Below, in pieces: positions 15,244 to 23,012 of a stretch of 23,405 nucleotides of DNA. A program made the translations under genes and the position numbers. Source of the stretch: Clostridiales bacterium (GTDB taxonomy: Bacteria; Bacillota; Clostridia; Christensenellales; Aristaeellaceae); NCBI GenBank assembly GCA_019420065.1, contig JAHZHX010000011.1, positions 1 to 23,405 of the forward strand. Direction: 5' to 3'. A model generated the notes under the pieces. The model saw only the letters and a list, made by a program, of their open reading frames with translations. It did not search any database and was not told the origin of the DNA. Position 1 is the first letter of the stretch. Every line of letters begins with the position of its first letter.

Positions 15244-15261
15244 TAGTCTGAGCTGCTGGAT
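15244..15261. repeat. Copy 2 of an 18-base intergenic repeat
   Basis: TAGTCTGAGCTGCYGGAT (Y = T here) matches 12020-12037 at 17 of 18 bases. In this copy it forms the left arm of a proper terminator; in the other copy the hairpin has no T run. Confidence 0.6.
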
Positions 15262-15282
15262 ATGAAATCCGGCAGCCTTTTT
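15252..15282 (+). terminator. Intrinsic terminator of the FAD oxidoreductase gene
   Basis: A 10-bp stem GCTGCTGGAT/ATCCGGCAGC (with a G-U pair) and a 5-base loop is followed by CTTTTT at 15277-15282. Confidence 0.8.
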
Positions 15283-15284
15283 AT

Positions 15285-15329
15285 AAATAAAAACGCAGGG
15301 AGCGGCTTTCATCGCTGAAAGCCGCTCCC
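15285..15329 (-). terminator. Terminator of the flavocytochrome gene
   Basis: A 14-bp perfect stem (15298-15311 with 15316-15329, loop of 4 bases) begins 16 bases after the minus-strand stop codon. On that strand it is followed by TGCGTTTTTATTTAT. Confidence 0.85.
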
Positions 15330-15345
15330 CGCCGCAATTTGCCGT

Positions 15346-17115
15346 TTACTTCGTATATTCCGCAGCGTTTTCGCCCGCAATGCGGCCAAAGACGATGAAG
15401 TCCGCCACCGCGTTGCCGCCCAGACGGTTCGCGCCATGCACGCCGCCGGTGATTTCGCCCGCCGCATACAGGCCGGGAATCACCGCGTTTTCGGTATCAA
15501 GCACCTCGGCCGCCGTGTTGATTTTCAGGCCGCCCATGGTGTGATGCACGCCCGCCGTTACCTTGATCGCGTAATAGGGTGCCGTGTTCAGGGGATTGGC
15601 AAAGCTCGTGCGGCCAAACTCCGCGTCGTTCTTGGCCTCCACGCAGGCATTCCAGGCTTCCATGGTGGCGGCAAAGGCCGCCGCGTCCACGCCCATGGCC
15701 TCCGCCAGCTTGGCATAATCCTCGCCGGAGACCGTCATGCCCTTGTTGATATAGCCCTGAATCACGCTGGAAGCATCGACCATCGCCTGATCTACCACCA
15801 GCCAGCTGTAAGAGCCGGTCTGGGCAATTTCAGCCGCGGATACCACATCGCGCGTGCCCACCTCGTCAATAAAGCGCTTGCCCTCGGCATTGACCAGGAT
15901 CGCGCCGTCGCCGCGCAGGCCCTCGGTAATCAGCGCCGCGGTGTCAAACTGCACGGTAGGATGGATCTGGATCTGCTCCATATCCACGACCGCCGCGCCC
16001 ACCGCCTGGGCCATGGCGATGCCCTGGCCCAATATGCCCGGGGCATTGGTGGTCATAAAGCCCTTCAGCGCCGGCACGTAGGAAGCCACCATCTCCAGAT
16101 TGGCGCCAAAGCCGCCCGCCGCCAGGATCACAGCCTTGGCGTTCACGGTCACGGTCTGGCCATCCTTGCCTGCCGCAGCCACGCCGCAGACCGCGCCCGC
16201 GTCGTTCGTCAGGATGGCCGTGGCGGTGGTTTCCATCAGCATCCGCACGCCGCGGTCAGCGCAGTTCTTCTGCAGGATCGGCACAATATAGGAGCCGACC
16301 GAAACCGTCTTGCCCGCGTCGTTGACGGGGCGGTGAATACGCTTGACCGACGCGCCGCCAAAGCTGCCTACGCTGGTCAGGTTCGCGCCCACGCTGGCCA
16401 GCCAGTCAATGGAAGCGGCGCTGCTTTCGCACAGCGTCTTTACCAGTTCCATATCGTTGACGCCCTTGCCGCCTATCATGGTGTCCAGCTCGAACAGCTC
16501 CACGGAGTCAAAATATCCCGTGGGATTCTGCTGATAGGCCGCCCACTGCTCGGAAACCTTGGCCGCCAGCGCCGTCACATCCGCGTTGTCCGCATAGCCG
16601 TCCGCCGCGGCCTTGAGCGTTTTTTCCACGCCGGCCGTTTCGCCAAAGGCGTTCTCATCCTGACGCGCGGTCTTGGCCGCCGTCATGCCCGCGCCGCCAG
16701 CGCCCACGATCACGACGTCGCAGTCATACACGGCGTCCTCCGCCTTGGCCGTCTCCGCCACGGCAGCATAATCCTCCGGGTTCAGCCCCGCCGCCGTCAG
16801 GGCGGCGCGCGCCGCCTCGATCACGGCCTTGCTGGTCACGGTTGCGCCGGTCATGCCGTCCACGGCGACCGAGCCGGTCTCGGCAATTTTTGCCGCCATG
16901 GGGGCAAGCGCCTTGCCGCCGATACCCTCGGTTTCCTTCGCGCCCTCGGCGCTCGCGTTCACAATTTTGCCGTTATCCAGCGTCAGGGTATCGGTCACAT
17001 CGCCGCCATAGCCCTTGGACGTGCCGGTATACTCGCCGGACACGCCTTCAGCCACGGCCGTCATGGTGAAGGCCATGGTCAGAGCAAGGAGAAACGCTGC
17101 GATTTTCTTTTTCAT
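15346..17115 (-). CDS. Secreted FMN-binding flavocytochrome c / fumarate-reductase-like protein with a Rossmann deletion
   Basis: A 589-residue exported protein. Residues 1-22 form a signal peptide (A-V-A/E-G). An FMN-binding domain follows (27-107), with the D86-G-M-T-G-A-T92 motif that ApbE-type transferases flavinylate covalently. The rest resembles the FAD domain of fumarate, urocanate and related reductases: I-H-P-T active-site histidine, E-G-L-R-G-D-G, T-M-G-G-L and the C-terminal G-L-Y-A-A-G-E-I-T-G-G-V-H-G. After the first Rossmann motif (G138-A-G-G-A-G143-M) the sequence passes straight to A-A-K-T-A-R-Q. Relatives have about 30 more residues there, including the ribose-binding acid and the G-G-N segment. 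FAD binding may therefore be lost. The start at 17115 is preferred over nearby ATGs because GGAAGGA lies 9 bases upstream. Family members reduce extracellular electron acceptors. Confidence 0.85.
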   Translation of the reverse strand: MKKKIAAFLLALTMAFTMTAVAEGVSGEYTGTSKGYGGDVTDTLTLDNGKIVNASAEGAKETEGIGGKALAPMAAKIAETGSVAVDGMTGATVTSKAVIEAARAALTAAGLNPEDYAAVAETAKAEDAVYDCDVVIVGAGGAGMTAAKTARQDENAFGETAGVEKTLKAAADGYADNADVTALAAKVSEQWAAYQQNPTGYFDSVELFELDTMIGGKGVNDMELVKTLCESSAASIDWLASVGANLTSVGSFGGASVKRIHRPVNDAGKTVSVGSYIVPILQKNCADRGVRMLMETTATAILTNDAGAVCGVAAAGKDGQTVTVNAKAVILAAGGFGANLEMVASYVPALKGFMTTNAPGILGQGIAMAQAVGAAVVDMEQIQIHPTVQFDTAALITEGLRGDGAILVNAEGKRFIDEVGTRDVVSAAEIAQTGSYSWLVVDQAMVDASSVIQGYINKGMTVSGEDYAKLAEAMGVDAAAFAATMEAWNACVEAKNDAEFGRTSFANPLNTAPYYAIKVTAGVHHTMGGLKINTAAEVLDTENAVIPGLYAAGEITGGVHGANRLGGNAVADFIVFGRIAGENAAEYTK

Positions 17116-17166
17116 TGCCATCATTCCTTCCGTCATTTTTGCATGCTTTGGTCGGCATGCGGCATG

Positions 17167-17172
17167 ATTATA
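17167..17172 (-). promoter_or_regulatory. Extended -10 promoter of the flavocytochrome gene
   Basis: On the minus strand TGATATAAT (TATAAT = complement of 17167-17172, with TG one base upstream) lies about 50 bases before the start codon. The -35 region is poor, as is common with an extended -10. Confidence 0.5.
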
Positions 17173-17235
17173 TCACTGTGAGGAAGGGAATGAAAGCTTT
17201 TTAATAAAATAATATCGATATTTATTTATTATATA

Positions 17236-17257
17236 GGCATATGCGGCCGCATATGCC
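17236..17257 (-). terminator. Palindrome after the methyltransferase gene, possible terminator
   Basis: A 22-base perfect palindrome centred on CGGCCG, with arms GGCATATGCGG, starts 4 bases past the methyltransferase stop. On the minus strand an A/T-rich tract follows, but with few consecutive T. It may end transcription or only stabilise the 3' end. Confidence 0.45.
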
Positions 17258-17261
17258 GCCG

Positions 17262-17990
17262 TTACGGCTTGACAGCCTTGACCAGCAGCATCATCGGCCG
17301 GCGCATCTCATCCGCCATGCCGGGCAGCGCCATCATGTCCGCCGGCGGCATGGCCTCCTCCACAGCGGACAGCCGAAAGCCCGCCCGCAAAAGGCCGCCC
17401 AGGATCTGCGAAAGCGTATGGTGCTGCTTGACCACCCGCTGTCCCAGAAAATCGACCTCCCGTTCGCCCGGATAATAATAGTTGTCCACCGGCCAGTACA
17501 GCGGTGCGCCCGCCTCATTGCAAACCCAGGTTTGGTTCACGCCCGCCGTAAAAACCGGATGCTCGATGTTGAACAAAAAGCAGCCGCCGCCTTTCAGCGT
17601 TTGGAACACGCGGCGGTATACGCCGTCCAGGTTGGCAACGTAGTGCAGCGCCAGGTTTGAAAATACCAGATCGTATGTTTCCGCCGGATAGCCGTATTCT
17701 TCAACGCCGCACACCTCGTACCGTACCCCGACGTAATCGTTGATTTCCCGCGCCTTGGCGATCATCCGCTCGCTCAGATCCAGTCCCAGCACCTGGCGCG
17801 CGCCCCGCTGCACGGCATATTTGCAGTGCCAGCCATAGCCGCAGCCCAGATCAAGCACCGTTTTGCCCTCCAGGCTGGGAAACAGGGGCTGCAGCTGCCG
17901 CCATTCCCCGGCCGCTTCCAGTCCCTCCCGACTGCGGCCCATCTGCGCATAGGCGTTATAAAACGCCGGATCGTCATAAATGCTTTTCAT
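17262..17990 (-). CDS. Class I SAM-dependent methyltransferase
   Basis: A 242-residue cytoplasmic methyltransferase. Motif I is V-L-D-L-G-C-G-Y-G-W-H at 45-55, the acidic residue ending strand 2 is D71, and the motif IV-like segment Y-D-L-V-F-S-N-L-A-L-H-Y-V is at 106-118. This matches small-molecule methyltransferases of the Methyltransf_11/25 kind. The start at 17990 has AAGGAGA upstream; a longer frame upstream overlaps the previous gene and is not real. It begins 16 bases after the secreted Cthe_2159-like gene and is co-transcribed with it. The substrate cannot be deduced. Confidence 0.88.
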   Translation of the reverse strand: MKSIYDDPAFYNAYAQMGRSREGLEAAGEWRQLQPLFPSLEGKTVLDLGCGYGWHCKYAVQRGARQVLGLDLSERMIAKAREINDYVGVRYEVCGVEEYGYPAETYDLVFSNLALHYVANLDGVYRRVFQTLKGGGCFLFNIEHPVFTAGVNQTWVCNEAGAPLYWPVDNYYYPGEREVDFLGQRVVKQHHTLSQILGGLLRAGFRLSAVEEAMPPADMMALPGMADEMRRPMMLLVKAVKP

Positions 17991-18006
17991 GCTTTTTCTC
18001 CTTTTT

Positions 18007-19716
18007 TTACCATCCGCGCGGCCCCCGGCCCCCGCCAAAGCCGCCGCCATGGCCGCCGTAAATGAGGTCTTCCATTTCAATGGTCTGCGTATAGCTCCCG
18101 GCGGCGAGGGTATAGCGCTGCCCAACGGCAAGCTCCGGACAGGACAGCGCCACGCTGGAAAAGCGTTTTTCCGCCTGCCATTCCAGCAGCACGCGGCCTT
18201 CCGCGTCGCTCAGACGGATCATACTGCCCTCGGGCTGACTGCCCGTATTGACCAGGATCGCTCCCTGCGTGGAACCCTGCGAAAAGCCCTGCGCCATGCC
18301 GGACGCGCCCACGGCGATAACCGTGCCGCCCGTCACAATACCCTGTCCGCCATAATCCAGCGCGCCGTTGCCGCCGTTTACCGGGCCGTTGACATACACC
18401 GCGCCGCCGGACACCGTAAGGCTCCCGTTGGCGTCCAGCCCGTCGCCCTCGGCGTCAACGCGCAGCGTGCCGCCGGAAATGACGATCTGCGCGCTGCCGC
18501 CCTCCGCAAAGGAATCGCGCCCCCGGCCGCCAAAACCACTTTGATCCCGTCCGCCCGCCGCGTTCACGCCGTCGTCGCTCGCGCATACCGCAACGTTTCC
18601 GCCCAAGATCAGCACCTGCTTGCCCTCAAGCCCTTCATAGCTTTGCAATACGTTCACGCAGCCGCCCGCGATTTGCAGCGTTTCATCGGCATGCATACCG
18701 TCGTCGCCGCTGCGCAGCGTCAGCAGGCCGCCGGACGCTGTAAGATTGGCATTGCTGTGCAGCGCGTCGTCCGCCGCGTCGATCTCCAGCACGCCGCCGC
18801 CGATCTCCATATCGCCCTCGGCCTTCATCCCTTTGGCGCTGACGGTATCCGGCTGCGCCTGCCTTCCGCCGCTGCTGCCGCTGCTGTCCCCGGGCTGCTG
18901 CAGGCGGGGAGCCGCCGCTGCGCTGCCTCCGCCCGCGGCAATGACACAGCTCCCGCCCAGTACCCGCAGCGAGCCGCTGGCGCTCACGCCGTCGCCCGCC
19001 GCGGAAATGTCCCATACGCCGCCTTCAAGGTACACAAAGCCCTTTTCGGCGTCCTCATGCTCGGCCTTTACGCCATCCTTCCCGGCGGTGACGGTCAGAT
19101 TGCCCGCGGCGGCGCGCACGCTGTTATTGGCCGAAAGGCCGTGCCCGGCCGCCATGACCGTGATATCGCCGCCCGCAATTACCAGATCGTCCTTGCACAC
19201 AATACCGTGCCCGCCGGGAGCGGATACCGTCAGCGTGCCGCCGCCGTTGATGCTCAGATCGTCACGGGCAAACAGCGCCGCGTCCACATTGTGTTCGTCC
19301 ACGGCGGCAAAGACGTCGCCGCTGCGCAGAAAATTCCGCGACCCGTCCGCGAGCGTCAGCACCACCTTGCCGGCCTGGCGGACATAGAGCGCCGCCGAGG
19401 TTTCACAGCCGATATCCGCGCCATCCAGCACCAGGCGCAGCTTCTCCTCCTTGCCCGCGTCCACGATCACCATGCCCTGGAACGCGCCGGTCAGAATGTA
19501 ATCGCCCCCGCGGGTGATCGTTACCCTGCCGTCCTCTGTCCGCACGCCGTCGCCGGAGCAATGCGCCTGCGTGCCGCTGAGCGTAATGGTCACGCTTTCC
19601 TCGACGGTATAAACGGCGTTCAGGTCGCGCTCGGTGAACATTTTTTCCTCGGCCTTCGCGGTCCCCGCACCCAGCAGCGCCGCTATCATCAAAACAGTTA
19701 CGATCTTTCTCATCAT
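18007..19716 (-). CDS. Secreted carbohydrate-binding protein, Cthe_2159-like
   Basis: A 569-residue exported protein. Residues 1-22 form a signal peptide (A-K-A/E-E). The mature part is a repetitive beta-rich chain in which D-G-[VLM]-x-A units recur (G-K-D-G-V-K-A, G-D-G-V-S-A-S-G-S-L, D-D-G-M-H-A-D, D-D-G-V-N-A-A, G-D-G-L-D-A-N-G-S-L). This is the pattern of the Cthe_2159 family of beta-helical, calcium-dependent polygalacturonate-binding proteins. Two low-complexity Gly/Ser/Gln inserts and a Gly-rich C-terminal tail are present. No membrane anchor or sortase motif is seen. The start could be either of two adjacent ATGs (19716 or 19713), with GAGGGAG upstream. The methyltransferase follows in the same operon. 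No polyphosphate-polymerase-type (VTC-domain) partner gene is next to it. Confidence 0.82.
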   Translation of the reverse strand: MMRKIVTVLMIAALLGAGTAKAEEKMFTERDLNAVYTVEESVTITLSGTQAHCSGDGVRTEDGRVTITRGGDYILTGAFQGMVIVDAGKEEKLRLVLDGADIGCETSAALYVRQAGKVVLTLADGSRNFLRSGDVFAAVDEHNVDAALFARDDLSINGGGTLTVSAPGGHGIVCKDDLVIAGGDITVMAAGHGLSANNSVRAAAGNLTVTAGKDGVKAEHEDAEKGFVYLEGGVWDISAAGDGVSASGSLRVLGGSCVIAAGGGSAAAAPRLQQPGDSSGSSGGRQAQPDTVSAKGMKAEGDMEIGGGVLEIDAADDALHSNANLTASGGLLTLRSGDDGMHADETLQIAGGCVNVLQSYEGLEGKQVLILGGNVAVCASDDGVNAAGGRDQSGFGGRGRDSFAEGGSAQIVISGGTLRVDAEGDGLDANGSLTVSGGAVYVNGPVNGGNGALDYGGQGIVTGGTVIAVGASGMAQGFSQGSTQGAILVNTGSQPEGSMIRLSDAEGRVLLEWQAEKRFSSVALSCPELAVGQRYTLAAGSYTQTIEMEDLIYGGHGGGFGGGRGPRGW

Positions 19717-19786
19717 CAGTCTCCCTCTTTTTTTATATTAACAGAACGCTGTAAAAAACGTTTGAGCAATCTGTAAATTTTTTTGC

Positions 19787-19821
19787 AAAAAAGCTTTCCG
19801 TCCGCGAAGGAGGAAAGCTTT
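19787..19821 (-). terminator. Terminator of the HTH/coiled-coil operon
   Basis: A 10-bp stem AAAGCTTTCC/GGAAAGCTTT (complement of 19790-19799 and 19812-19821) ends in a run of six T on the minus strand (complement of 19787-19792), 23 bases after the stop of the 205-residue gene. Confidence 0.85.
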
Positions 19822-19844
19822 CTACATATTATTATTCAATATGG

Positions 19845-20462
19845 CTAAAAATATTTTCCATACTTGGCCAGCACCTCGTTCTGCGGCTTCGTTTCCTCAT
19901 TTCCGCTGAGAACGGACAGTTTTTCATACGCCTCGGCCAGCTTGTAGGATCTGCCCAGCATTTCCCGCATGGCGGCAAACCGTTCGCCGCCGCCCGGCTG
20001 GCTGCTGAGCGTCGTCGCTTCGCCGCCAAACAGCATGGCGATCTGGAAAAGCGACCGCGCCATCCTGCCCGAGACCGCCTGCAATTTCTGCAAGGCTGCC
20101 TGGCAGGCCTCCGCCTCCAGGCGCTTTTTCCGCTCCTGGGCGCGGTTCGTTTCAATTTGCCGGCGCAAATCCTCCGCCTGCCGCGCCAGCGCGTCGATCT
20201 TCTCGCCGCAGCGGGCGACGCATGTCTCCGTCCCGCTCTGCTCGTTCGCCTTCACAAGGTATTTTTTCAAACCGGTCAGCTCCCGCTGCGCGCCGCGGCG
20301 CTTTTGGGACAATTCTACCGTTTCCTGGCTGAAGGCTGCCGCCGCGTTCAGGCACCTTTGCACCTGCGCCTTATAATCGCTGATCGAAAACTCCATCTGC
20401 GGATACTGCTGCTCCGCCTGATATACAAAGCGCACGCTTTTCTCCTGCACAAGATTTTCCAT
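19845..20462 (-). CDS. Hypothetical coiled-coil protein
   Basis: A 205-residue protein without signal peptide or membrane segment, not recognised. Residues about 28-140 are highly charged and helical with heptad-like spacing (for example the K/E/R/A-rich stretch around 90-125), so a coiled coil is likely. The final part contains a conserved-looking S-Y-K-L-A-E-A-Y-E-K-L. It starts 6 bases after the stop of the 491-residue HTH-like protein and has only a weak ribosome-binding sequence (AGGC), so translation is probably coupled to that gene. A strong terminator follows. It is most simply a partner of the HTH-like protein. Confidence 0.7.
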   Translation of the reverse strand: MENLVQEKSVRFVYQAEQQYPQMEFSISDYKAQVQRCLNAAAAFSQETVELSQKRRGAQRELTGLKKYLVKANEQSGTETCVARCGEKIDALARQAEDLRRQIETNRAQERKKRLEAEACQAALQKLQAVSGRMARSLFQIAMLFGGEATTLSSQPGGGERFAAMREMLGRSYKLAEAYEKLSVLSGNEETKPQNEVLAKYGKYF

Positions 20463-20468
20463 TGCCTA

Positions 20469-21944
20469 TCAGCAGCACATCGCAATCAGCTCATCCAGGA
20501 TCGCCAGTGTTTCCTCCTTCGACACAACCTCCTGCGTCAGCAGGGTATTCAAAAAGTAGCTTTTGAATTTGGAGCAGAATTCGTGGTTGGTCACCAGCGT
20601 TTCGGCATGGCCGCCGTCCAGGCGGTAGTCGGTATTCTCCTTGGTCAGCAGCACGCCCTTGCCCTCATAGCAGCCAATCTCGCTCTGCACCGGGTTCAGC
20701 CCCGGCTTAAAGAAATATACCGTAAAATATGGGTTGGTCACCGTCTGCATGCGCAAAAAGGTCAGGATCTGGAACCGTTCCGCCTTCGTATAAGGACGCA
20801 TGGCGTAGAAATGATCGCTCTGCTTCCCGGTTTCGGCAAAACGGCGCATCGATTCATAGGTGAACACGGTATGCGTTACCTTGTGGCTTTGGAAAAAATT
20901 CTGCCAGCGCTTGAGCTGCACGTCATAGAGCGCCTGCACCAGCGCCACAAGCTCGTCGCTTTCGCCAAAGCCGTTTTCACGAAAGCCGTCCATCACCGAG
21001 CCGATCAGGATATCTGGATGGATATAGTTGATCGGCACGTCGCTCTTTACGTCGTACAGGCGGCAGCCTTTTTCCAGATTCCCGTACTGCTCGGTGTACC
21101 AGATATAGTCCTCCGGCGCGACGGGCTGGCTGAACTGCGCCTTGAGCGGCGGCATTTTCTCCTTGTGGGTTTCAATGGTATCCAGAACGTAGCGGTAAAT
21201 CCTTTCATCCTCAAAGCAAACGGCCCGCAGCGTATCGCTGTCCGTCATCTGGATGTAGCGGTAGGAGGACACGCCCGCCGCCACCGTATGCATCAGGATC
21301 ACATTGTTTTTATAGATCGCTTTTTCCTCGCCCGAAGCCTTTTCCACCGGCAGCGTGTAAGCGTTGTAGCAGCCGCTGTGGATCATGGGCTGAAGCACCG
21401 TGACCGCCTGGATGATCTCCTCATCCTCCGCGGCAAGATAATGAACGATCTGCACGCTGTCCTGCCTGTCCTCCTTCGGCAGCTCGTTTTCAATCGCGTG
21501 GAGCACGCCGCTGTGAAAGCACCCTGTCATCGTCAGGCGCACGCGCTCGCCCCAGCTTTCATGCAGGAAGGCGGCAAAATCCATCTCCCGCTCGCCGCCG
21601 TCTTTGTCCAGGACCGTCACGCGGGCCGGGACAACGCGGCCGGCCTCCTTCATCACAAATTCATGCATGGCATGGCTGATGCGGTAATTGTACTCGCCCA
21701 GACGGGTAACCTCCAGCGCCTCCTCCATCTGCGCCCACAGCCGGTCGTCAAGCGGCAGCACGTCCGCGCGCTTCAGCTTTTCAAAAAATTCCCGCTGCTT
21801 TTTATAGCTTGCCTTATCGTTCAAGATCCGGAACAGCTCGTTCCTGTTTTTGATATTCATCAAACGCGCCAGCTCGGAAACGGATATTCCGGCAGCGGTA
21901 ACAGCATTTTGCAAACATGCCGAAAAATTTTCAATGGTTTTCAT
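20469..21944 (-). CDS. Hypothetical protein with N-terminal HTH-like region
   Basis: A 491-residue soluble protein, not assignable to a known family by eye. Residues about 11-60 look like a Cro/C1-type helix-turn-helix (V-T-A-A-G-I-S-V-S-E-L-A-R-L-M-N-I-K-N). The remaining 430 residues are mixed alpha/beta without a recognised catalytic motif and are rich in aromatic residues and aspartate/glutamate. No signal peptide or membrane segment was seen. The start at 21944 follows AGGT at 8 bases, and the promoter is strong. TTTTTGAT boxes overlap and flank the promoter, which would fit autoregulation by its HTH region. It is followed by a coiled-coil protein gene after 6 bases. Confidence 0.75.
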   Translation of the reverse strand: MKTIENFSACLQNAVTAAGISVSELARLMNIKNRNELFRILNDKASYKKQREFFEKLKRADVLPLDDRLWAQMEEALEVTRLGEYNYRISHAMHEFVMKEAGRVVPARVTVLDKDGGEREMDFAAFLHESWGERVRLTMTGCFHSGVLHAIENELPKEDRQDSVQIVHYLAAEDEEIIQAVTVLQPMIHSGCYNAYTLPVEKASGEEKAIYKNNVILMHTVAAGVSSYRYIQMTDSDTLRAVCFEDERIYRYVLDTIETHKEKMPPLKAQFSQPVAPEDYIWYTEQYGNLEKGCRLYDVKSDVPINYIHPDILIGSVMDGFRENGFGESDELVALVQALYDVQLKRWQNFFQSHKVTHTVFTYESMRRFAETGKQSDHFYAMRPYTKAERFQILTFLRMQTVTNPYFTVYFFKPGLNPVQSEIGCYEGKGVLLTKENTDYRLDGGHAETLVTNHEFCSKFKSYFLNTLLTQEVVSKEETLAILDELIAMCC

Positions 21945-21987
21945 TGGTTGACCTACTCCCGTTGCTATTTCTATATATTACCCTTTC

Positions 21988-22016
21988 ATTTTAAGGATTT
22001 TTGATATAACTTGCAA
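21988..22016 (-). promoter_or_regulatory. Promoter of the HTH/coiled-coil operon
   Basis: On the minus strand TTGCAA (complement of 22011-22016), a 17-base spacer and TAAAAT (complement of 21988-21993) lie about 45 bases before the start codon. A TTTTTGAT box (21998-22005) lies inside the spacer. Confidence 0.7.
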
Positions 22017-22063
22017 CGGGAAAAACGGCATTTTTTGATGCGTACACGTTTTTGATGTGTACA
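21998..22063. promoter_or_regulatory. TTTTTGAT boxes phased at 17 bp, operator candidates
   Basis: TTTTTGAT occurs at 21998-22005, 22032-22039 and 22049-22056, that is at intervals of 34 and 17 bases. The last two extend to TTTTTGATGYGTACA (22032-22046, 22049-22063). A GTACAC/GTGTAC inverted pair also spans the two outer boxes. One box sits between the -35 and -10 elements, so a bound protein would block initiation. Confidence 0.5.
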
Positions 22064-22113
22064 AGAATTGTCGCTTTTTCCCTCAACAGTTCGTTTTCCA
22101 TCCACAGCAGCAC

Positions 22114-22145
22114 AAAATCCGCCCCATTCAAGAGAGGCGGATTTT
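22114..22145 (-). terminator. Terminator after the 5'-nuclease gene
   Basis: A perfect 10-bp stem AAAATCCGCC/GGCGGATTTT (22114-22123 with 22136-22145) lies 28 bases past the minus-strand stop, preceded by a smaller stem CGCGGG/CCCGCG (22155-22171). On the minus strand the stem ends in ATTTTG, so the T run is short. Confidence 0.65.
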
Positions 22146-22173
22146 GCTGTTTTGCGCGGGAAAACCCCGCGTA

Positions 22174-23010
22174 CTATTTCAATCCAATGCCCTTGAGCAC
22201 CTCGCCCGTGCTCGCGCCGCCGCGGGAAAAGCGCATTTCATCCAGCGAAAAGGGCAGGCAAGCCGAAGCGTCCAGGCGGATCAGCCGCGCGTTGAGACGC
22301 AGCCGCTCCGCGTTTGCCGCGATGGCGGCGCGCAGCGACGGGCGTTCGATCTGCCCGGCCTGGGCGATCACCCCCTCCAGCGTACCAAACGCATTGAGCA
22401 GCCGCGCCGCCGTCTTGGGGCCTACGCCCGGCACGCCCGGGATGTGATCGGCCGCGTCCCCCGTCAGCGCTTTGAAGCAGGCGTATTGCCCCGGCGCTAT
22501 GCCCAGCTTTTCACGAAGCGTTTCCGGCGTATACAGGACCGTGCGCTCGCCCCGGTAACGCAGCACCGTAACATGATCGGTAATAAGCTGGAAAAGATCG
22601 CTGTCAAAGGAGGAAAGCACCAGCTCGTGCGCCTGGCCCAGACGCAGGGCGTAGGCGGCCAGCACATCGTCCGCCTCGCAATCCCGCGTTTCGGTATGGC
22701 AAACGCCCAGATAGTCCAGTGCCGCGTAAATATCGGGCAATTGGGAGAAGGGGTTATCCTCCATCCGGCCATAGTCCGGGCGGTTAGCCTTGTATGCCGG
22801 ATCCAGCGCCGCGCGGGGGTTTTCATGCTCTCCGTCAAAGATTGCCGCAAGATGCGTGGGCTGCGTCATGCGCACAATTTTGAGCAGTGCGCCCACAAAA
22901 CCCAGCGTGCCCTGGATCGCTCGGCCCTCGCGGCTGACAATGCGGGCGGGCATGCCAAAGAACATCTGAAACAGCAGGTTGCTGCCGTCAATGAGCAAAA
23001 TCCTGGCCAT
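22174..23010 (-). CDS. Stand-alone 5'-3' exonuclease (Pol I N-terminal-type nuclease)
   Basis: A 278-residue protein matching only the 5'-nuclease domain of DNA polymerase I; the polymerase part is absent by design, not truncation. Candidate metal-binding acids are D8, D59 (I-F-D-G-E), E112, D114, D115 (C-E-A-D-D), D136, D138 (F-D-S-D), D185 and D188. P-x-Y-K-A-N-R is at 71-77 and the helix-hairpin-helix G-D-A-A-D-H-I-P-G-V-P-G-V-G is at about 184-197. It would remove flap or RNA-primer ends in replication and repair. The start at 23010 lies 2 bases after the stop of the upstream sulfatase-like gene and has no strong ribosome site, so it is probably translationally coupled. Confidence 0.9.
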   Translation of the reverse strand: MARILLIDGSNLLFQMFFGMPARIVSREGRAIQGTLGFVGALLKIVRMTQPTHLAAIFDGEHENPRAALDPAYKANRPDYGRMEDNPFSQLPDIYAALDYLGVCHTETRDCEADDVLAAYALRLGQAHELVLSSFDSDLFQLITDHVTVLRYRGERTVLYTPETLREKLGIAPGQYACFKALTGDAADHIPGVPGVGPKTAARLLNAFGTLEGVIAQAGQIERPSLRAAIAANAERLRLNARLIRLDASACLPFSLDEMRFSRGGASTGEVLKGIGLK

Positions 23011-23012
23011 GC

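Noticed and set aside
15436..17181. Plus-strand frame opposite the flavocytochrome
   Set aside because: Antisense shadow; the minus strand carries the signal peptide and flavin motifs.
17980..19776. Plus-strand frame opposite the Cthe_2159-like gene
   Set aside because: Antisense of repetitive sequence, with no start signals.
20157..22004. Plus-strand frame opposite the HTH-like gene
   Set aside because: The minus frame has the promoter, ribosome site, operon spacing and terminator. The plus frame has none of these.
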